Notes: generated by a model from the letters alone, not told the origin. A DNA stretch of 64,000 nucleotides from Flavobacterium resistens (GCF_900182645.1 NZ_FXTA01000002.1:620001-684000), one strand, 5' to 3'. Positions 41,637-52,155 are shown, numbered from the stretch's first letter. Translations and numbers: made by a program.

Positions 41637-42494
41637 CTATTGCAATACTATTGGTAAAGAATATTGTCTTTTTACTTTTTTGCCATTAATTTCTCCCGGT
41701 TGCCATTTAGGACATAAACTTAAAACTCGGATAAGTTCTTTTTCCAAAGGCTCATCAATAGCTGGTTGTGATTGAAGATAAGATACAGAACCGTTTTTTT
41801 CTACCGCAAACGCGAGAATGATTTTCAATTTTCCAATATTTGAGCTCTCTGGTTTTTTAAATTCTTTCTCAAAAAAAGTGTAGAATTGATCAATTCCGCC
41901 AGGAAATTCTGCATTGGTTTCAACAGCGATTCCACCATTATAGACTGGTTCCTCTGTTTTCTTTTTAGAATCAATATTTGAAGATTTCTCTTTTTTGGTA
42001 TTTTCTACAGGATTTTTTACAAATTTGACCTGATCAACTTTTGGCGGAGGTGGAGGTGGATATTTAAGAGAATCATTTGGACCGATTCGAGTTTTTCCGA
42101 CAGCAATTTGTTCTGTTTTAATAGTATCTTTTACAACTTCAACTTTATCAATTTTCTTCTTATTTCCTTCTTTATCAGCGCAACTAAACAAAGTCGTTCC
42201 CATAGCAATAAACAAAGCCAGCAAAAACATTTTATAATAATTAGTTTGCGCATACAAAACGCGATTCGGAATTTGAACGGTTATCGAATCTAATTGCGAT
42301 TTTCTAAATCTTCCACAGATTTTATTATTTTGATTTTGAATGAAAAAATGCTGAATTTCATCAGGAAACATAGAAGTAAAATCAACAACTGTTTTAGAAC
42401 AGCTTAAACAGAAACGGCCGTTTTCATTTGGAGTCATTTTGTTCCAGTTTTCATTGCATGGTTCGGGAACTGTTATTATATGTTTTTTATTCAT
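41637..42494 (-). CDS. Energy-transducer TonB-like protein with N-terminal Cys motif, copy 2
   Basis: 285 residues from ATG 42494. Upstream in-frame residues (17) would overlap the neighbour more and lack a family match. N-terminal PEPCNENWNKMTP...GRFCLSCSKTVVDFT has three cysteines like a small zinc ribbon; one membrane segment YYKMFLLALFIAMGTTLFSC; a Pro/Lys spacer; and a C-terminal TonB-like domain (PKWQPGEINGKKVKRQYSLPIVL). It overlaps copy 1 by 8 bases, so the two are translationally coupled. Confidence 0.78.
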   Translation of the reverse strand: MNKKHIITVPEPCNENWNKMTPNENGRFCLSCSKTVVDFTSMFPDEIQHFFIQNQNNKICGRFRKSQLDSITVQIPNRVLYAQTNYYKMFLLALFIAMGTTLFSCADKEGNKKKIDKVEVVKDTIKTEQIAVGKTRIGPNDSLKYPPPPPPKVDQVKFVKNPVENTKKEKSSNIDSKKKTEEPVYNGGIAVETNAEFPGGIDQFYTFFEKEFKKPESSNIGKLKIILAFAVEKNGSVSYLQSQPAIDEPLEKELIRVLSLCPKWQPGEINGKKVKRQYSLPIVLQ

Positions 42495-43251
42495 TTTTAA
42501 TTGTAATTGGTAAATTATAAGATGTTCGAACACTATGATTGCCAAATTTTCCAGGAATCCATCTTGGAGTCATTTTTAAAACTCTAATGGCCTCTTCTCC
42601 AGTTCCGGGTCCGGCATCATGTAATACTTTGAAAGTGCTTAAACTGCCATCTTTTTCTATAACAAATGAAACATATATTTTTCGAACATATTTTTCAGTT
42701 TTATCAGGAATAACATAATTATCATTAATAAATTCAAAGAACTTTTTTATTCCCATTTTTTGCTTTGGTGGTACATCTAAAGCTGCCGGAGAGTAAATAG
42801 CGTTATGATCAATAGTTTCATCTTTTATCTGATTATTATCAGGAGCGACAGGCTCACCTAGCATAGTATGACGATCAGGATTACCTTCGACAATTTCAAC
42901 TTTATCAATCTTCTGTTTTTTCCCATTTTGATCTTGACAGCTAAATAAAGTGGTTCCCATTGTTAGAAATAATGCTAACAAAAACATTTTATAATAATTG
43001 GTTTGTGTATGTAAAATCTGCTTTGGAATTTGAACTATAACAGAATCTAATTGTTCATTTTTAAATCTACCGCAAATTTTATTATTTTGATTTTGAATGA
43101 AATAATGTTGAACTTCTTCAGGAAGCATGGAAGTAAAATCAACAACGGTTTTAGAACAGTTCATACAAAAACGACCATTATCTTTTGGCGTCATTTCGTC
43201 CCAGTTTTCATGGCAGGGTTCGGGAATTGTTATTTTGTATTTTCTTTCCAT
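42487..43251 (-). CDS. Energy-transducer TonB-like protein with N-terminal Cys motif, copy 1
   Basis: 254 residues from ATG 43251 (a TTG two codons earlier is possible). Same plan as copy 2: PEPCHENWDEMTPKDNGRFC...CSKTVVDFT, membrane segment YYKMFLLALFLTMGTTLFSC, spacer, and a TonB-type C-terminus (TPRWIPGKFGNHSVRTSYNLPITIK). The two share long identical stretches in the N-terminal half, so they come from a tandem duplication. The invariant N-terminal module is not part of classic TonB; role unknown. Confidence 0.78.
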   Translation of the reverse strand: MERKYKITIPEPCHENWDEMTPKDNGRFCMNCSKTVVDFTSMLPEEVQHYFIQNQNNKICGRFKNEQLDSVIVQIPKQILHTQTNYYKMFLLALFLTMGTTLFSCQDQNGKKQKIDKVEIVEGNPDRHTMLGEPVAPDNNQIKDETIDHNAIYSPAALDVPPKQKMGIKKFFEFINDNYVIPDKTEKYVRKIYVSFVIEKDGSLSTFKVLHDAGPGTGEEAIRVLKMTPRWIPGKFGNHSVRTSYNLPITIKNE

Positions 43252-43299
43252 ATTCAAATATCAAAAAATAAATGTAATAAAAAATAAGTTCTAAAATCT

Positions 43300-43307
43300 T
43301 ATTTTTG
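43300..43307 (+). promoter_or_regulatory. -7 box upstream of tadA
   Basis: Perfect TATTTTTG, six bases before the ATG at 43313. A start site 5-7 bases downstream would make the mRNA leaderless. Confidence 0.4.
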
Positions 43308-43312
43308 CATTT

Positions 43313-43756
43313 ATGGAAAATCCTTTTACCGACGAATATTTTATGAAAAAAGCTTTGCAGGAAGCTGAAATGGCTTTTGAAAAAGGCGAAATTCCTGTTG
43401 GAGCCATCATTGTCGTTGCGGATAAAATAATCGCAAGAAGTCATAATTTGACGGAATTATTAAATGATGTGACGGCTCATGCCGAAATGCAATCCATAAC
43501 TGCAGCAGCAAATTTTCTTGGAGGAAAATATCTAAAAGATTGCACACTTTATGTTACGCTCGAGCCTTGTCAAATGTGTGCAGGAGCTTTGTATTGGAGT
43601 CAGATTTCAAAAATTGTTTTTGGAGCGCGTGACGAGCAACGTGGTTTCATTGCTATGGGAACTAAACTGCATCCAAAAACTACCGTTGTTTCTGGTATAA
43701 TGGCCAATGAAGCAGCAGATTTAATGAAACGTTTTTTTCTGGAAAGACGTAAGTAA
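43313..43756 (+). CDS. tadA: tRNA adenosine(34) deaminase
   Basis: 147 residues of the cytidine/adenosine deaminase fold. Zinc ligands and proton donor are in HAEMQSI and PCQMCAGA, and the family C-terminus MKRFFLERRK is complete. It converts A34 to inosine in tRNA-Arg(ACG). Divergent from the TonB pair; the very close promoter-like box may make the transcript leaderless. Confidence 0.92.
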   Translation: MENPFTDEYFMKKALQEAEMAFEKGEIPVGAIIVVADKIIARSHNLTELLNDVTAHAEMQSITAAANFLGGKYLKDCTLYVTLEPCQMCAGALYWSQISKIVFGARDEQRGFIAMGTKLHPKTTVVSGIMANEAADLMKRFFLERRK

Positions 43757-43974
43757 TCTTTTGAAATTTACGCTTAATTAATCTCAAAATTGCTTTTAAA
43801 CTTCAACAAAAGTTAAATATTTTTACTAAAGAAATTTCTTCTTAAAAAAGCTCAGAAATTATTTTATATTTACTACAATATATTAATCATTTGATAGTTA
43901 TAGGATGTAACAGTCAAATGTTAAAATGTTCTCTGATTTCTTTAAAAATTGTAACCCATTAACTCTAAATAAAA

Positions 43975-46900
43975 GTGAAAGCAAAAGGATTAGTTCTCGT
44001 GTTTTGTGTGTTTTTTATTTTTCAATCTTGCGGCAGAAAATCAGCAGCCGATTTTAATTCCGATTTTTCATTATTTAAAGAGTATATAGTCAGTTTCACG
44101 GGAGGAATAGTCTCGGCGGAATCAGATATTAGGGTAGTTTTGGCTTTTGATAAAAAAGATTGGAAAGCCAATCAGGTTTTAGACAACGATTTATTTGATA
44201 TTTCGCCAAGCGTCGATGGAAAAGTCGTTGCACTTTCGTCAAATACAATTGCTTTTATTCCAGAAAAAAAGTTGAAACCGGGAACAGAATATCAGGTGAC
44301 TTTGAGACTGGACAAAATTATTACACTTCCAAAAGAGAAAGAAAAAACACTTTCTGAATTCAATTTTACAGTCAAAACCATAAAGCAGGATTTTACAATC
44401 AATACGGCTGATATTCAATCATACAGTAAAGAATATCAGTATTTAAACTGTGTTTTAAAAACAGCTGATAATATTGATGTTGAAACGGCTAAAAAATTAG
44501 TCGAGGCAAAACAAAAAGGGAATAATCTTAAAGTCAAATTTGAGCAAAAATCAGGTTTTGCTAAAGAATTTCGTTTTATTATCGACAGTATTCAGCGTTA
44601 TTCTGAAGCTTCAAATTTGGAAATTTTATATGATGGGAGCGATTTTGATATCGAACAAAAAGGACAAATCGATTTTCCGATTACCAATATAAATGAATTT
44701 AAAATCGTAAAAGTTGAAGTTCCGGATGGAAGTAATCAGTCGGTTTTAATTAATTTTTCTGAACCATTGGAAAAAGGACAAGATTTTAAAGGCTTGGTTT
44801 CGATTCAGAATACCAATAATTTAAAATTTTCAACTCAGGGAAATTTGCTGAAAGTTTATTTTAATAATGAAAAAGAAGCTCCGGCAAAAAAAGAAGTTGT
44901 AGTTCCAGTTGAAGAAACGGCGGTTTCACTTGTTGATTCGGCGGCTGTTATGGTAGACAGTGCTGCGGCAGTTGTTTCTGAACCAGTAGAAGTGGTTCAG
45001 GAAGAAGAAGCCGAACCGGAACAAATTACGGTGGGAGATTTATTGATTGAAGTTTTTCAGGGAATCGAAAGTCAGTATGGCAAAAAAATGGATGCCAATT
45101 ATTCTGAAAAAATTTCTTTTGATCAGATAAAACCAAATGTCCGATTTATTAAAAATGGAACAATCTTGCCGAGTTCAAACAACTTGAAACTGAATTTTGA
45201 AGCCGTAAATTTAAGTGCAGTTGACGTAAAAGTGTACAAAATTTACAAAAACAATATTCTTCAGTTTCTTCAGTATAATGAATTGAATGGAGGCCAAAAT
45301 CTCAAGAAAGTCGCACAACCCATCGCGAAGACAACGCTGAATTTAATTGAAAGCAAACTTATAAATCCGAGTAAATGGAACACTTTTGCATTGGATTTAT
45401 CCAAAATAATTACTCCGGAACCAGGGGCAATTTATAGAGTAGAATTTGTTTTTAAAAAGAAATACTCTTTGTATAAATGTGAAACTTCTGAAGGAAATGA
45501 TGATGAAACAGAGGAAGAAGAAGTTGACGAAAATGATGTGAATTACAGCGGCAACTCTTACGACGATTATTATTATGATGATTATGAATGGAGAGAAAGT
45601 CAGGATCCTTGCTCAAGTTCTTATTATTACAGCGCAAAAATTGCAACAAATATTTTAGCTTCAGATTTAGGTGTGATCGCCAAAAGAGGTGAAAACAAGT
45701 CGTATTTATTTGCTGTAAATAATATTGTGACGACAAAACCTGTTTCGAATGCAAGAGTTGATTTGTACAACTTTCAGCAACAGAAAATTGCAACACAAGC
45801 AACAAGCAGTGAAGGAATTGCTTCTTTTCAATTAGATAAGTTTGCTTATTTTGCGATTGTAACTTTAGGCCAGCAATCTACTTATGTGAAACTTGACGAC
45901 GGACTTTCATTGTCTGTCAGTAATTTTGATGTTGCGGGTGAGACTTTGCAAAAAGGACTAAAAGGATTTATTTATGGCGAACGAGGCGTTTGGCGTCCGG
46001 GCGATAATTTGTATTTGTCTTTTATTTTAAATGATGCGTCGAATAAGTTGCCAAAATCACATCCGATTAAATTCAGATTAAACGACCCGAATGGAAAAAC
46101 GGTTTATCAGACGATTCAAAAAACAAACGAATTGAATCATTATGCTTTCACAGTTCCAACAAACCAAGATGCGCCAACAGGAAACTGGGAAGCAATGGTG
46201 AGTGTTGGTGGAGCTAAATTTTACAAAAGCATCAAGATCGAAACCATTAAACCAAACCGTTTAAAAATCAAAAATACGTTTAGTAGAAAAACACTTTCTT
46301 CATCGTATCCAAACACAGATAATCTTGAAGTGACTTGGCTTCACGGTGCAATTGCGAAGAATTTGAATGTTGAAATGCAAGCGAAATTCTCTCAGCAGAC
46401 AACTACTTTCAAAGGTTATGAAAAATTTACTTTTGATGATTTGGTTCGTCAATTCAATACCGAAGAAATTAATGTTTTTTCAGGAAAATTGAATGAAAAC
46501 GGAAAAGCGTCTGTAAACATTCAGCCAAAACTGCAAGGTCAGGCGCCAGGAATGCTTCGTGCTTCATTCATCACAAAAGTATATGAAGAAGGAGGAGATT
46601 TCAGTACTGATGTAATTTCTACGACTTATTCTCCGTATAAAACCTATGTTGGAATTAAAGCACCAGAATTAAACAAGTATAATATGCTTGAAACAAGAAC
46701 TAATAATCGTTTTGATATTGTGACCGTTGATGAAAACGGAAGACCAAAATCAGTGCGAAACTTAGAAGTAAAAGTGTTTAAAGTTGATTGGCGCTGGTGG
46801 TGGGATGCTTCAAGCGATAATTTATCGAATTATAATTCTTCGAACGCAACGACTTCGTATAAAACTTTTATAGTCAATACGGATTCAAATGGAAAAGGAA

Positions 46901-49644
46901 ATATTCAGTTTGCTTTAACTGATGAAGAATGGGGACGCTATTTAATTCGTGTTTCTGATAATCCAGATGGACACGCAACTGCTTTGACGGTAAATATTGA
47001 TTGGCCAATCTGGTCTGGAAAAACGCGCAATAGAGATGCTTCAACAGCAAATATGTTGGTGTTTTCTACTGATAAGAAAAATTATGCAGTTGGAGAAAAA
47101 GCGCAGATTTCTTTCCCTTCAAGCGAAGGCGGGCGTGCATTGATTTCAATTGAAAACGGATCAAAAGTAGTACAGACAATTTGGGCTGAAACTAAAAATG
47201 GAGAAACCAAAGTTGAAGTTCCAATTACGGGAGCAATGGCACCAAACGTATATTTCAATATTACATTATTACAGCCTCATGCTTCAACCAAAAATGATTC
47301 CCCAATTCGTATGTACGGAATTGTTCCAATTGAAGTTGTGGACAAAAATACGATTCTGGCGCCGACAATCTCAATGCCAGATGTTTTGAAACCAGAACAA
47401 GCTTTTACAGTGAAAGTTGGTGAAAAAACCGGAAAAGAAATGACGTATACCATTGCTGTTGTTGATGAAGGACTTTTAGATTTAACACGTTTTAAAACAC
47501 CAAATGCATGGGATAGTTTTTATGTTCGTGAAGCTTTAGGCGTAAAAACATGGGATGTTTACGATGATGTAATTGGCGCTTACGGCGGAAAAATAAATCA
47601 GATTTTCAGTATTGGTGGAGATCAGGATTTAGGCGGTGGAAAAGCGAAGAAAGCAAATCGCTTTAAACCTGTTGTATTGTATTATGGACCATTTAAATTG
47701 GAAAAAGGGCAAACAAAATCACATCAATTAAAATTACCAAAATATATTGGTTCTGTTCGAACTATGGTTGTTGCTGGAGATGCCGCGACAAGTGCTTATG
47801 GAAGTGTTGAAAAAGCAACTCCGGTTAAAAGTCCGTTAATGGTTTTGGCTTCTTTACCGAGAAAAATTTCACCTTCAGAAAAAGTAACACTTCCTGTGAC
47901 TGTTTTTGCAACGGAGAATAAAATAAAAAATGTTTCGGTTCAGATTAAAACAAGCAATGGCTTGCAAGTAATGGGAAGCGCGATTCAAAAATTAAATTTT
48001 GCACAACCAGATGAAAAGATGGCTTATTTTAATTTAGTTGTAGGCGCTGCAACCGGAATTGCAAAAGTGCAGGTAATAGCAACTTCAGGAAATGAAAAAT
48101 CAGTTTATGATGTTGAAATTGATATGACAAATCCGAATCCGGTTACGAGTACTTTTACAGATGTTGTTTTAACACCAAATAGTTCAAAAACAATTTCATG
48201 GAAAACCTTTGGAATTGCCGGAAGCAATAAAGCAAGATTGGAAGTTTCGTCAATGCCATCAATGAATCTAAATGGAAGATTGCAATTTTTAATCCAGTAC
48301 CCGCATGGTTGTGTGGAACAAACAACTTCATCTGTTTTTCCACAATTGTATTTAGGCGATGTTGCTGATATTGATGCTATTCGTAAAGGATTAATTCAAA
48401 AGAATGTAACTGCAGGAATTGCCAGATTAGGTAATTTCCAATTGTCGAACGGAGGAATGCCTTACTGGCAAGGAAATGCAATCGCTGATGATTGGGGAAC
48501 ATCCTATGCTGGACATTTCTTGATTGAAGCAGAGAAAAAAGGATATGTGTTGCCAATAAACTTCAAATCAAAATGGCTGTCATATCAACAAAAAGAAGCG
48601 AAACAATGGCGTTTTGAACCGAAATATGGAAATGATTTGGCACAGGCGTATCGTCTATACACATTGGCTTTAGCCGGAAATGCCGATTTATCGTCAATGA
48701 ACAGATTGCGTGAAACTAAAGGTATTTCGAATGAAAGTATGCTTCGTTTAGCAGCAGCTTATGTTTTAGCTGGCCAGAAATCGGCGGGACAAAGTTTGTT
48801 CTTGAAAACAAGTATTGACAATGATTTAGACGGCTATAGCTATTACTATTATGGTTCAAACGAAAGAAATAGAGCTATGGCTTTAGAGACGATGCTTCTT
48901 TTAGATCAGAAACAAAAAGCATTTGCAACAGCGACAAAATTAGCCAAAGAAATGTCGGCTAATCAATGGATGAGTACACAGACAACGGCGTATTGCTTGT
49001 ATGCAATGTCGAAATTTGCAGTAAGTAATGGTCCAAAAGGAATCAATATTCAGTTTAGTAAAAACGGAAAAGGAGAATTAATAAATACAAATAAATCGGT
49101 TGCAGATCGAAGTTTGTCTGTTGCTTCTGGTACAAACAGTATTACATTGAAAAACAATAAAGCGAATACTGTTTATGTTCGTGTGCTGAATACTGGAATA
49201 CTACCAATCGGACAGGAAAATGTGGTTCAAAATGATGTTTCTGCAACTATTGTTTTCAAAAACAGAAAAGGAAGTGTAATCAATGTTTCTAAAATTAGTC
49301 AAGGAACAGAGTTTGTTGCTGAAGTTACGATTAAAAACCAAAGAGGAGAAAGTATTCAAAATGTTGCGTTATCACAAATTCTTCCTTCAGGATTTGAAAT
49401 TGTAAATACGCGTTTCACAGATTATGGAGACGCAGTAAACAACATTGCAGATTATATCGATATTCGTGACGACAGGACTAATTTCTACTTTGGAATGAAA
49501 TCTAGAGAAACCAAAGTCTTCAGAATTCTGTTAAATGCATCTTATTTAGGGAATTATTATTTACCAGGCTTGCAGTGTGAAGCCATGTATGATAATACTT
49601 TCTTAGCAAGAACAAAAGGATTCTGGGTTGAGGTTGTAAAGTAA
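43975..49644 (+). CDS. Alpha-2-macroglobulin-like protein (bacterial, thioester type)
   Basis: 1889 residues, GTG start, lipoprotein signal (IFQSC, C19). Contains MG domains, a bait-like region and the reactive thioester motif GCVEQ (C1446) followed by an alpha-helical terpenoid-cyclase-like domain, as in E. coli YfhM. Acid-rich stretch DDETEEEEVDENDVN near residue 505. Bacterial alpha-2-macroglobulins trap invading proteases at the cell envelope and typically neighbour PBP1c, as here. The N-terminal lipid anchor would place it at the inner face of the outer membrane or on the periplasmic side of the inner one. Confidence 0.92.
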   Translation: MKAKGLVLVFCVFFIFQSCGRKSAADFNSDFSLFKEYIVSFTGGIVSAESDIRVVLAFDKKDWKANQVLDNDLFDISPSVDGKVVALSSNTIAFIPEKKLKPGTEYQVTLRLDKIITLPKEKEKTLSEFNFTVKTIKQDFTINTADIQSYSKEYQYLNCVLKTADNIDVETAKKLVEAKQKGNNLKVKFEQKSGFAKEFRFIIDSIQRYSEASNLEILYDGSDFDIEQKGQIDFPITNINEFKIVKVEVPDGSNQSVLINFSEPLEKGQDFKGLVSIQNTNNLKFSTQGNLLKVYFNNEKEAPAKKEVVVPVEETAVSLVDSAAVMVDSAAAVVSEPVEVVQEEEAEPEQITVGDLLIEVFQGIESQYGKKMDANYSEKISFDQIKPNVRFIKNGTILPSSNNLKLNFEAVNLSAVDVKVYKIYKNNILQFLQYNELNGGQNLKKVAQPIAKTTLNLIESKLINPSKWNTFALDLSKIITPEPGAIYRVEFVFKKKYSLYKCETSEGNDDETEEEEVDENDVNYSGNSYDDYYYDDYEWRESQDPCSSSYYYSAKIATNILASDLGVIAKRGENKSYLFAVNNIVTTKPVSNARVDLYNFQQQKIATQATSSEGIASFQLDKFAYFAIVTLGQQSTYVKLDDGLSLSVSNFDVAGETLQKGLKGFIYGERGVWRPGDNLYLSFILNDASNKLPKSHPIKFRLNDPNGKTVYQTIQKTNELNHYAFTVPTNQDAPTGNWEAMVSVGGAKFYKSIKIETIKPNRLKIKNTFSRKTLSSSYPNTDNLEVTWLHGAIAKNLNVEMQAKFSQQTTTFKGYEKFTFDDLVRQFNTEEINVFSGKLNENGKASVNIQPKLQGQAPGMLRASFITKVYEEGGDFSTDVISTTYSPYKTYVGIKAPELNKYNMLETRTNNRFDIVTVDENGRPKSVRNLEVKVFKVDWRWWWDASSDNLSNYNSSNATTSYKTFIVNTDSNGKGNIQFALTDEEWGRYLIRVSDNPDGHATALTVNIDWPIWSGKTRNRDASTANMLVFSTDKKNYAVGEKAQISFPSSEGGRALISIENGSKVVQTIWAETKNGETKVEVPITGAMAPNVYFNITLLQPHASTKNDSPIRMYGIVPIEVVDKNTILAPTISMPDVLKPEQAFTVKVGEKTGKEMTYTIAVVDEGLLDLTRFKTPNAWDSFYVREALGVKTWDVYDDVIGAYGGKINQIFSIGGDQDLGGGKAKKANRFKPVVLYYGPFKLEKGQTKSHQLKLPKYIGSVRTMVVAGDAATSAYGSVEKATPVKSPLMVLASLPRKISPSEKVTLPVTVFATENKIKNVSVQIKTSNGLQVMGSAIQKLNFAQPDEKMAYFNLVVGAATGIAKVQVIATSGNEKSVYDVEIDMTNPNPVTSTFTDVVLTPNSSKTISWKTFGIAGSNKARLEVSSMPSMNLNGRLQFLIQYPHGCVEQTTSSVFPQLYLGDVADIDAIRKGLIQKNVTAGIARLGNFQLSNGGMPYWQGNAIADDWGTSYAGHFLIEAEKKGYVLPINFKSKWLSYQQKEAKQWRFEPKYGNDLAQAYRLYTLALAGNADLSSMNRLRETKGISNESMLRLAAAYVLAGQKSAGQSLFLKTSIDNDLDGYSYYYYGSNERNRAMALETMLLLDQKQKAFATATKLAKEMSANQWMSTQTTAYCLYAMSKFAVSNGPKGINIQFSKNGKGELINTNKSVADRSLSVASGTNSITLKNNKANTVYVRVLNTGILPIGQENVVQNDVSATIVFKNRKGSVINVSKISQGTEFVAEVTIKNQRGESIQNVALSQILPSGFEIVNTRFTDYGDAVNNIADYIDIRDDRTNFYFGMKSRETKVFRILLNASYLGNYYLPGLQCEAMYDNTFLARTKGFWVEVVK

Positions 49645-49652
49645 AATAGATG

Positions 49653-49755
49653 GTCCACGGATGTTACGGATTACACAGATTTACACTGGTTTTAGCTTTC
49701 AGATTTGATAAAAAAAGATCGGTGTAAATCCGTATAAATCTGTGTGATCCGCGGG
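49653..49755. repeat. Imperfect inverted repeat with ACAGATTTACAC arms
   Basis: Left arm: CCACGGATGTTACGG then ATTACACAGATTTACAC; right arm: GGTGTAAATCCG-TATAAATC-TGTGTGATCCGCGG with a ten-base insertion. Fills nearly the whole gap before pbpC, ending 17 bases before its TTG start. Repeats of this type are, from memory, frequent in Bacteroidetes. Confidence 0.65.
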
Positions 49756-49771
49756 CTAAAATTCAAAAGTC

Positions 49772-52147
49772 TTGAAAAATAAATTAAAAGCGTTTCTTCA
49801 ACGCATCATAAACTGGATTAAAAGAAATAAAATTAAATCGGCAATTGCATTTCTGCTTTTGCTGATTTACTATTTTTCTATACCGAGAACTTTGTTTAAA
49901 GAACCTTATTCAACTGTGATTGAAAGCAAAGAAGGAGAATTGCTCGGTGCTAAAATCGCTCGTGATGGGCAATGGCGTTTTCCGGCACAAGATAGTGTTC
50001 CTGATAAATTCAAAAAATGTATCGTTTATTTTGAAGATGAATATTTCTATAAACATCCCGGATTTAATCCCGGAGCGATGATCAATGCCTTTAAACAAAA
50101 CAAAAAGGCAGGAAAAGTAGTTAGAGGTGGAAGTACATTAACGCAGCAAGTTATAAGACTTTCCCGAAAAGGAAAAAACAGAACGTATTTTGAAAAACTG
50201 ATAGAAATTATTCTCGCGACAAGATTAGAATTAGGTTATTCTAAAAATGAAATTCTCGAAATGTACGCTGCTCATGCGCCGTTTGGAGGAAATGTTGTGG
50301 GATTAGAAATGGCTTCTTGGCGTTATTTTGGCGTTCAGGCCAATCAATTATCTTGGGCAGAAAATGCTGTTTTGGCTGTATTGCCAAATGCTCCAAGTTT
50401 AATTTATCCTGGAAAAAATCAGATAAAATTACTGAACAAGAGAAACCGACTTTTATTAAAATTACATCAGGAAGGGATAATCGATAAGCAGACATATGAA
50501 CTTTCGATAGAAGAGCCTCTTCCTCAAAAACCATATGATTTACCTCAAATTGCTCCACATTTGCTTCAAAGAGTGGCTAAAAATGAAGAAGGTACAAGAG
50601 TAAAAACAACAATTGATTATGCCTTGCAGAATAGAGTTAATCAGATTGCAAGATATTATTACAATCAATACAAACAGAATGAAGTGCATAATCTGGCTAT
50701 TTTGGTAATAGATGTTCAAAACAGAAATGTAATGAGTTATGTTGGAAATTCTCCTGCAGATTCAGATCATCAAAAAGATGTTGATATTATTGATGCGCCA
50801 CGAAGTACAGGAAGTATTTTGAAACCGCTTTTGTACGGTGCAATGCTAGATGACGGTGAATTATTACCAAATACTTTAATTGCCGATATCCCAACACAAA
50901 TTTCTGGTTATACACCGCAAAATTTTAATCTTACTTTTGATGGCGCAGTTCCGGCACATCGGGCATTATCACGGTCATTAAATATTCCAGCGGTTTTGAT
51001 GTTGCAGGATTTTGGCGTAAATAAATTTTATGAAGAATTGCAGAAATTCAAATTAAAGAACATCAACAAAACACCTGACCATTATGGTTTATCGCTTATT
51101 CTGGGAGGTGCTGAAAGTAATTTGTGGGATTTATGTAGAACCTATGCAAACCTTTCTTCTACGGTTAATTATTTCAATAAAAATGGAGGCAAATATCGTA
51201 CGAATGAATTTGCCGAACTCAATTATAAAAACGATTTTAAACCGGATTTTGGATCAGAAACTGATCAAAAGAATATTCTGGGGGCAGGATCAATTTGGTT
51301 GACATATAATGCAATGGAAGAAGTCAACAGACCTGAAGGAGATGAAGCCTGGAAGTTTTACGATAGTTCACTTAAAATTGCATGGAAAACAGGAACAAGT
51401 TTTGGGAATAGAGATGCGTGGGCTATTGGAACTAACTCAAGATATGTGGTTGGAATATGGGTTGGAAATGCAACTGGAGAAGGAAGGCCAACTTTAACTG
51501 GAGTTACAAGTGCCGCGCCAATTTTATTCGATGTTTTTAATTTATTGCCAAGACAAAGATGGTTTGATACTCCGTATAAGGATTTAGCCGAGGTTGAGGT
51601 TTGTCGATTGAGCGGTTATTTAGCAAAAGACAATTGTCCAAAAATCAAACAATGGATTCCTACAAAAGGAAAATCGACTAAAGTTTGTCCGTATCATAAG
51701 GCTGTTCATTTAGATAAAACAGAACAGTTTCAAGTAAATAGCAGCTGCGAAAGTATAGATAATATTGTGACTAAAAATTGGTTTGTTCTGCCTCCGGTTA
51801 TGGCTTGGTATTATAAAAGTCAACATATTGAATATTTGCCTTTACCGCCATTTAAAGAAGGTTGTGAAGGAACACAAACCATCACAATGGATTTTATTTA
51901 TCCAAAAGCAAATAGTAAAATATATTTAACGAAGGATTTTAACAGTAATGTTCAGCCTGTAATTTTAAAAGTAGCTTATTCTGAAAGAGATAAAGAATTG
52001 TTTTGGTACGTTGATGATGTTTATAAAGCCACCACAAAAACATTTCATGAACTACCAATTACGCCAACAACAGGATTACATTATATTACAGTTGTAGATG
52101 CTTCTGGGAATGAGATTAGAAGAAAAATTGAGATTATAAGGGAATAA
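49772..52147 (+). CDS. pbpC: Penicillin-binding protein 1C
   Basis: 791 residues, TTG start (no upstream ATG in frame). Membrane anchor at 20-38, transglycosylase domain with EDEYFYKHPGF and GGSTLTQQ, transpeptidase with SILKP (serine-xx-lysine) and KTGTS, then a C-terminal PBP1c-specific tail (CxxSG..., CPKIKQW, CPYHK). Peptidoglycan synthesis partner of the adjacent alpha-2-macroglobulin, a conserved gene pairing. Confidence 0.93.
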   Translation: MKNKLKAFLQRIINWIKRNKIKSAIAFLLLLIYYFSIPRTLFKEPYSTVIESKEGELLGAKIARDGQWRFPAQDSVPDKFKKCIVYFEDEYFYKHPGFNPGAMINAFKQNKKAGKVVRGGSTLTQQVIRLSRKGKNRTYFEKLIEIILATRLELGYSKNEILEMYAAHAPFGGNVVGLEMASWRYFGVQANQLSWAENAVLAVLPNAPSLIYPGKNQIKLLNKRNRLLLKLHQEGIIDKQTYELSIEEPLPQKPYDLPQIAPHLLQRVAKNEEGTRVKTTIDYALQNRVNQIARYYYNQYKQNEVHNLAILVIDVQNRNVMSYVGNSPADSDHQKDVDIIDAPRSTGSILKPLLYGAMLDDGELLPNTLIADIPTQISGYTPQNFNLTFDGAVPAHRALSRSLNIPAVLMLQDFGVNKFYEELQKFKLKNINKTPDHYGLSLILGGAESNLWDLCRTYANLSSTVNYFNKNGGKYRTNEFAELNYKNDFKPDFGSETDQKNILGAGSIWLTYNAMEEVNRPEGDEAWKFYDSSLKIAWKTGTSFGNRDAWAIGTNSRYVVGIWVGNATGEGRPTLTGVTSAAPILFDVFNLLPRQRWFDTPYKDLAEVEVCRLSGYLAKDNCPKIKQWIPTKGKSTKVCPYHKAVHLDKTEQFQVNSSCESIDNIVTKNWFVLPPVMAWYYKSQHIEYLPLPPFKEGCEGTQTITMDFIYPKANSKIYLTKDFNSNVQPVILKVAYSERDKELFWYVDDVYKATTKTFHELPITPTTGLHYITVVDASGNEIRRKIEIIRE

Positions 52148-52155
52148 TAACCACT

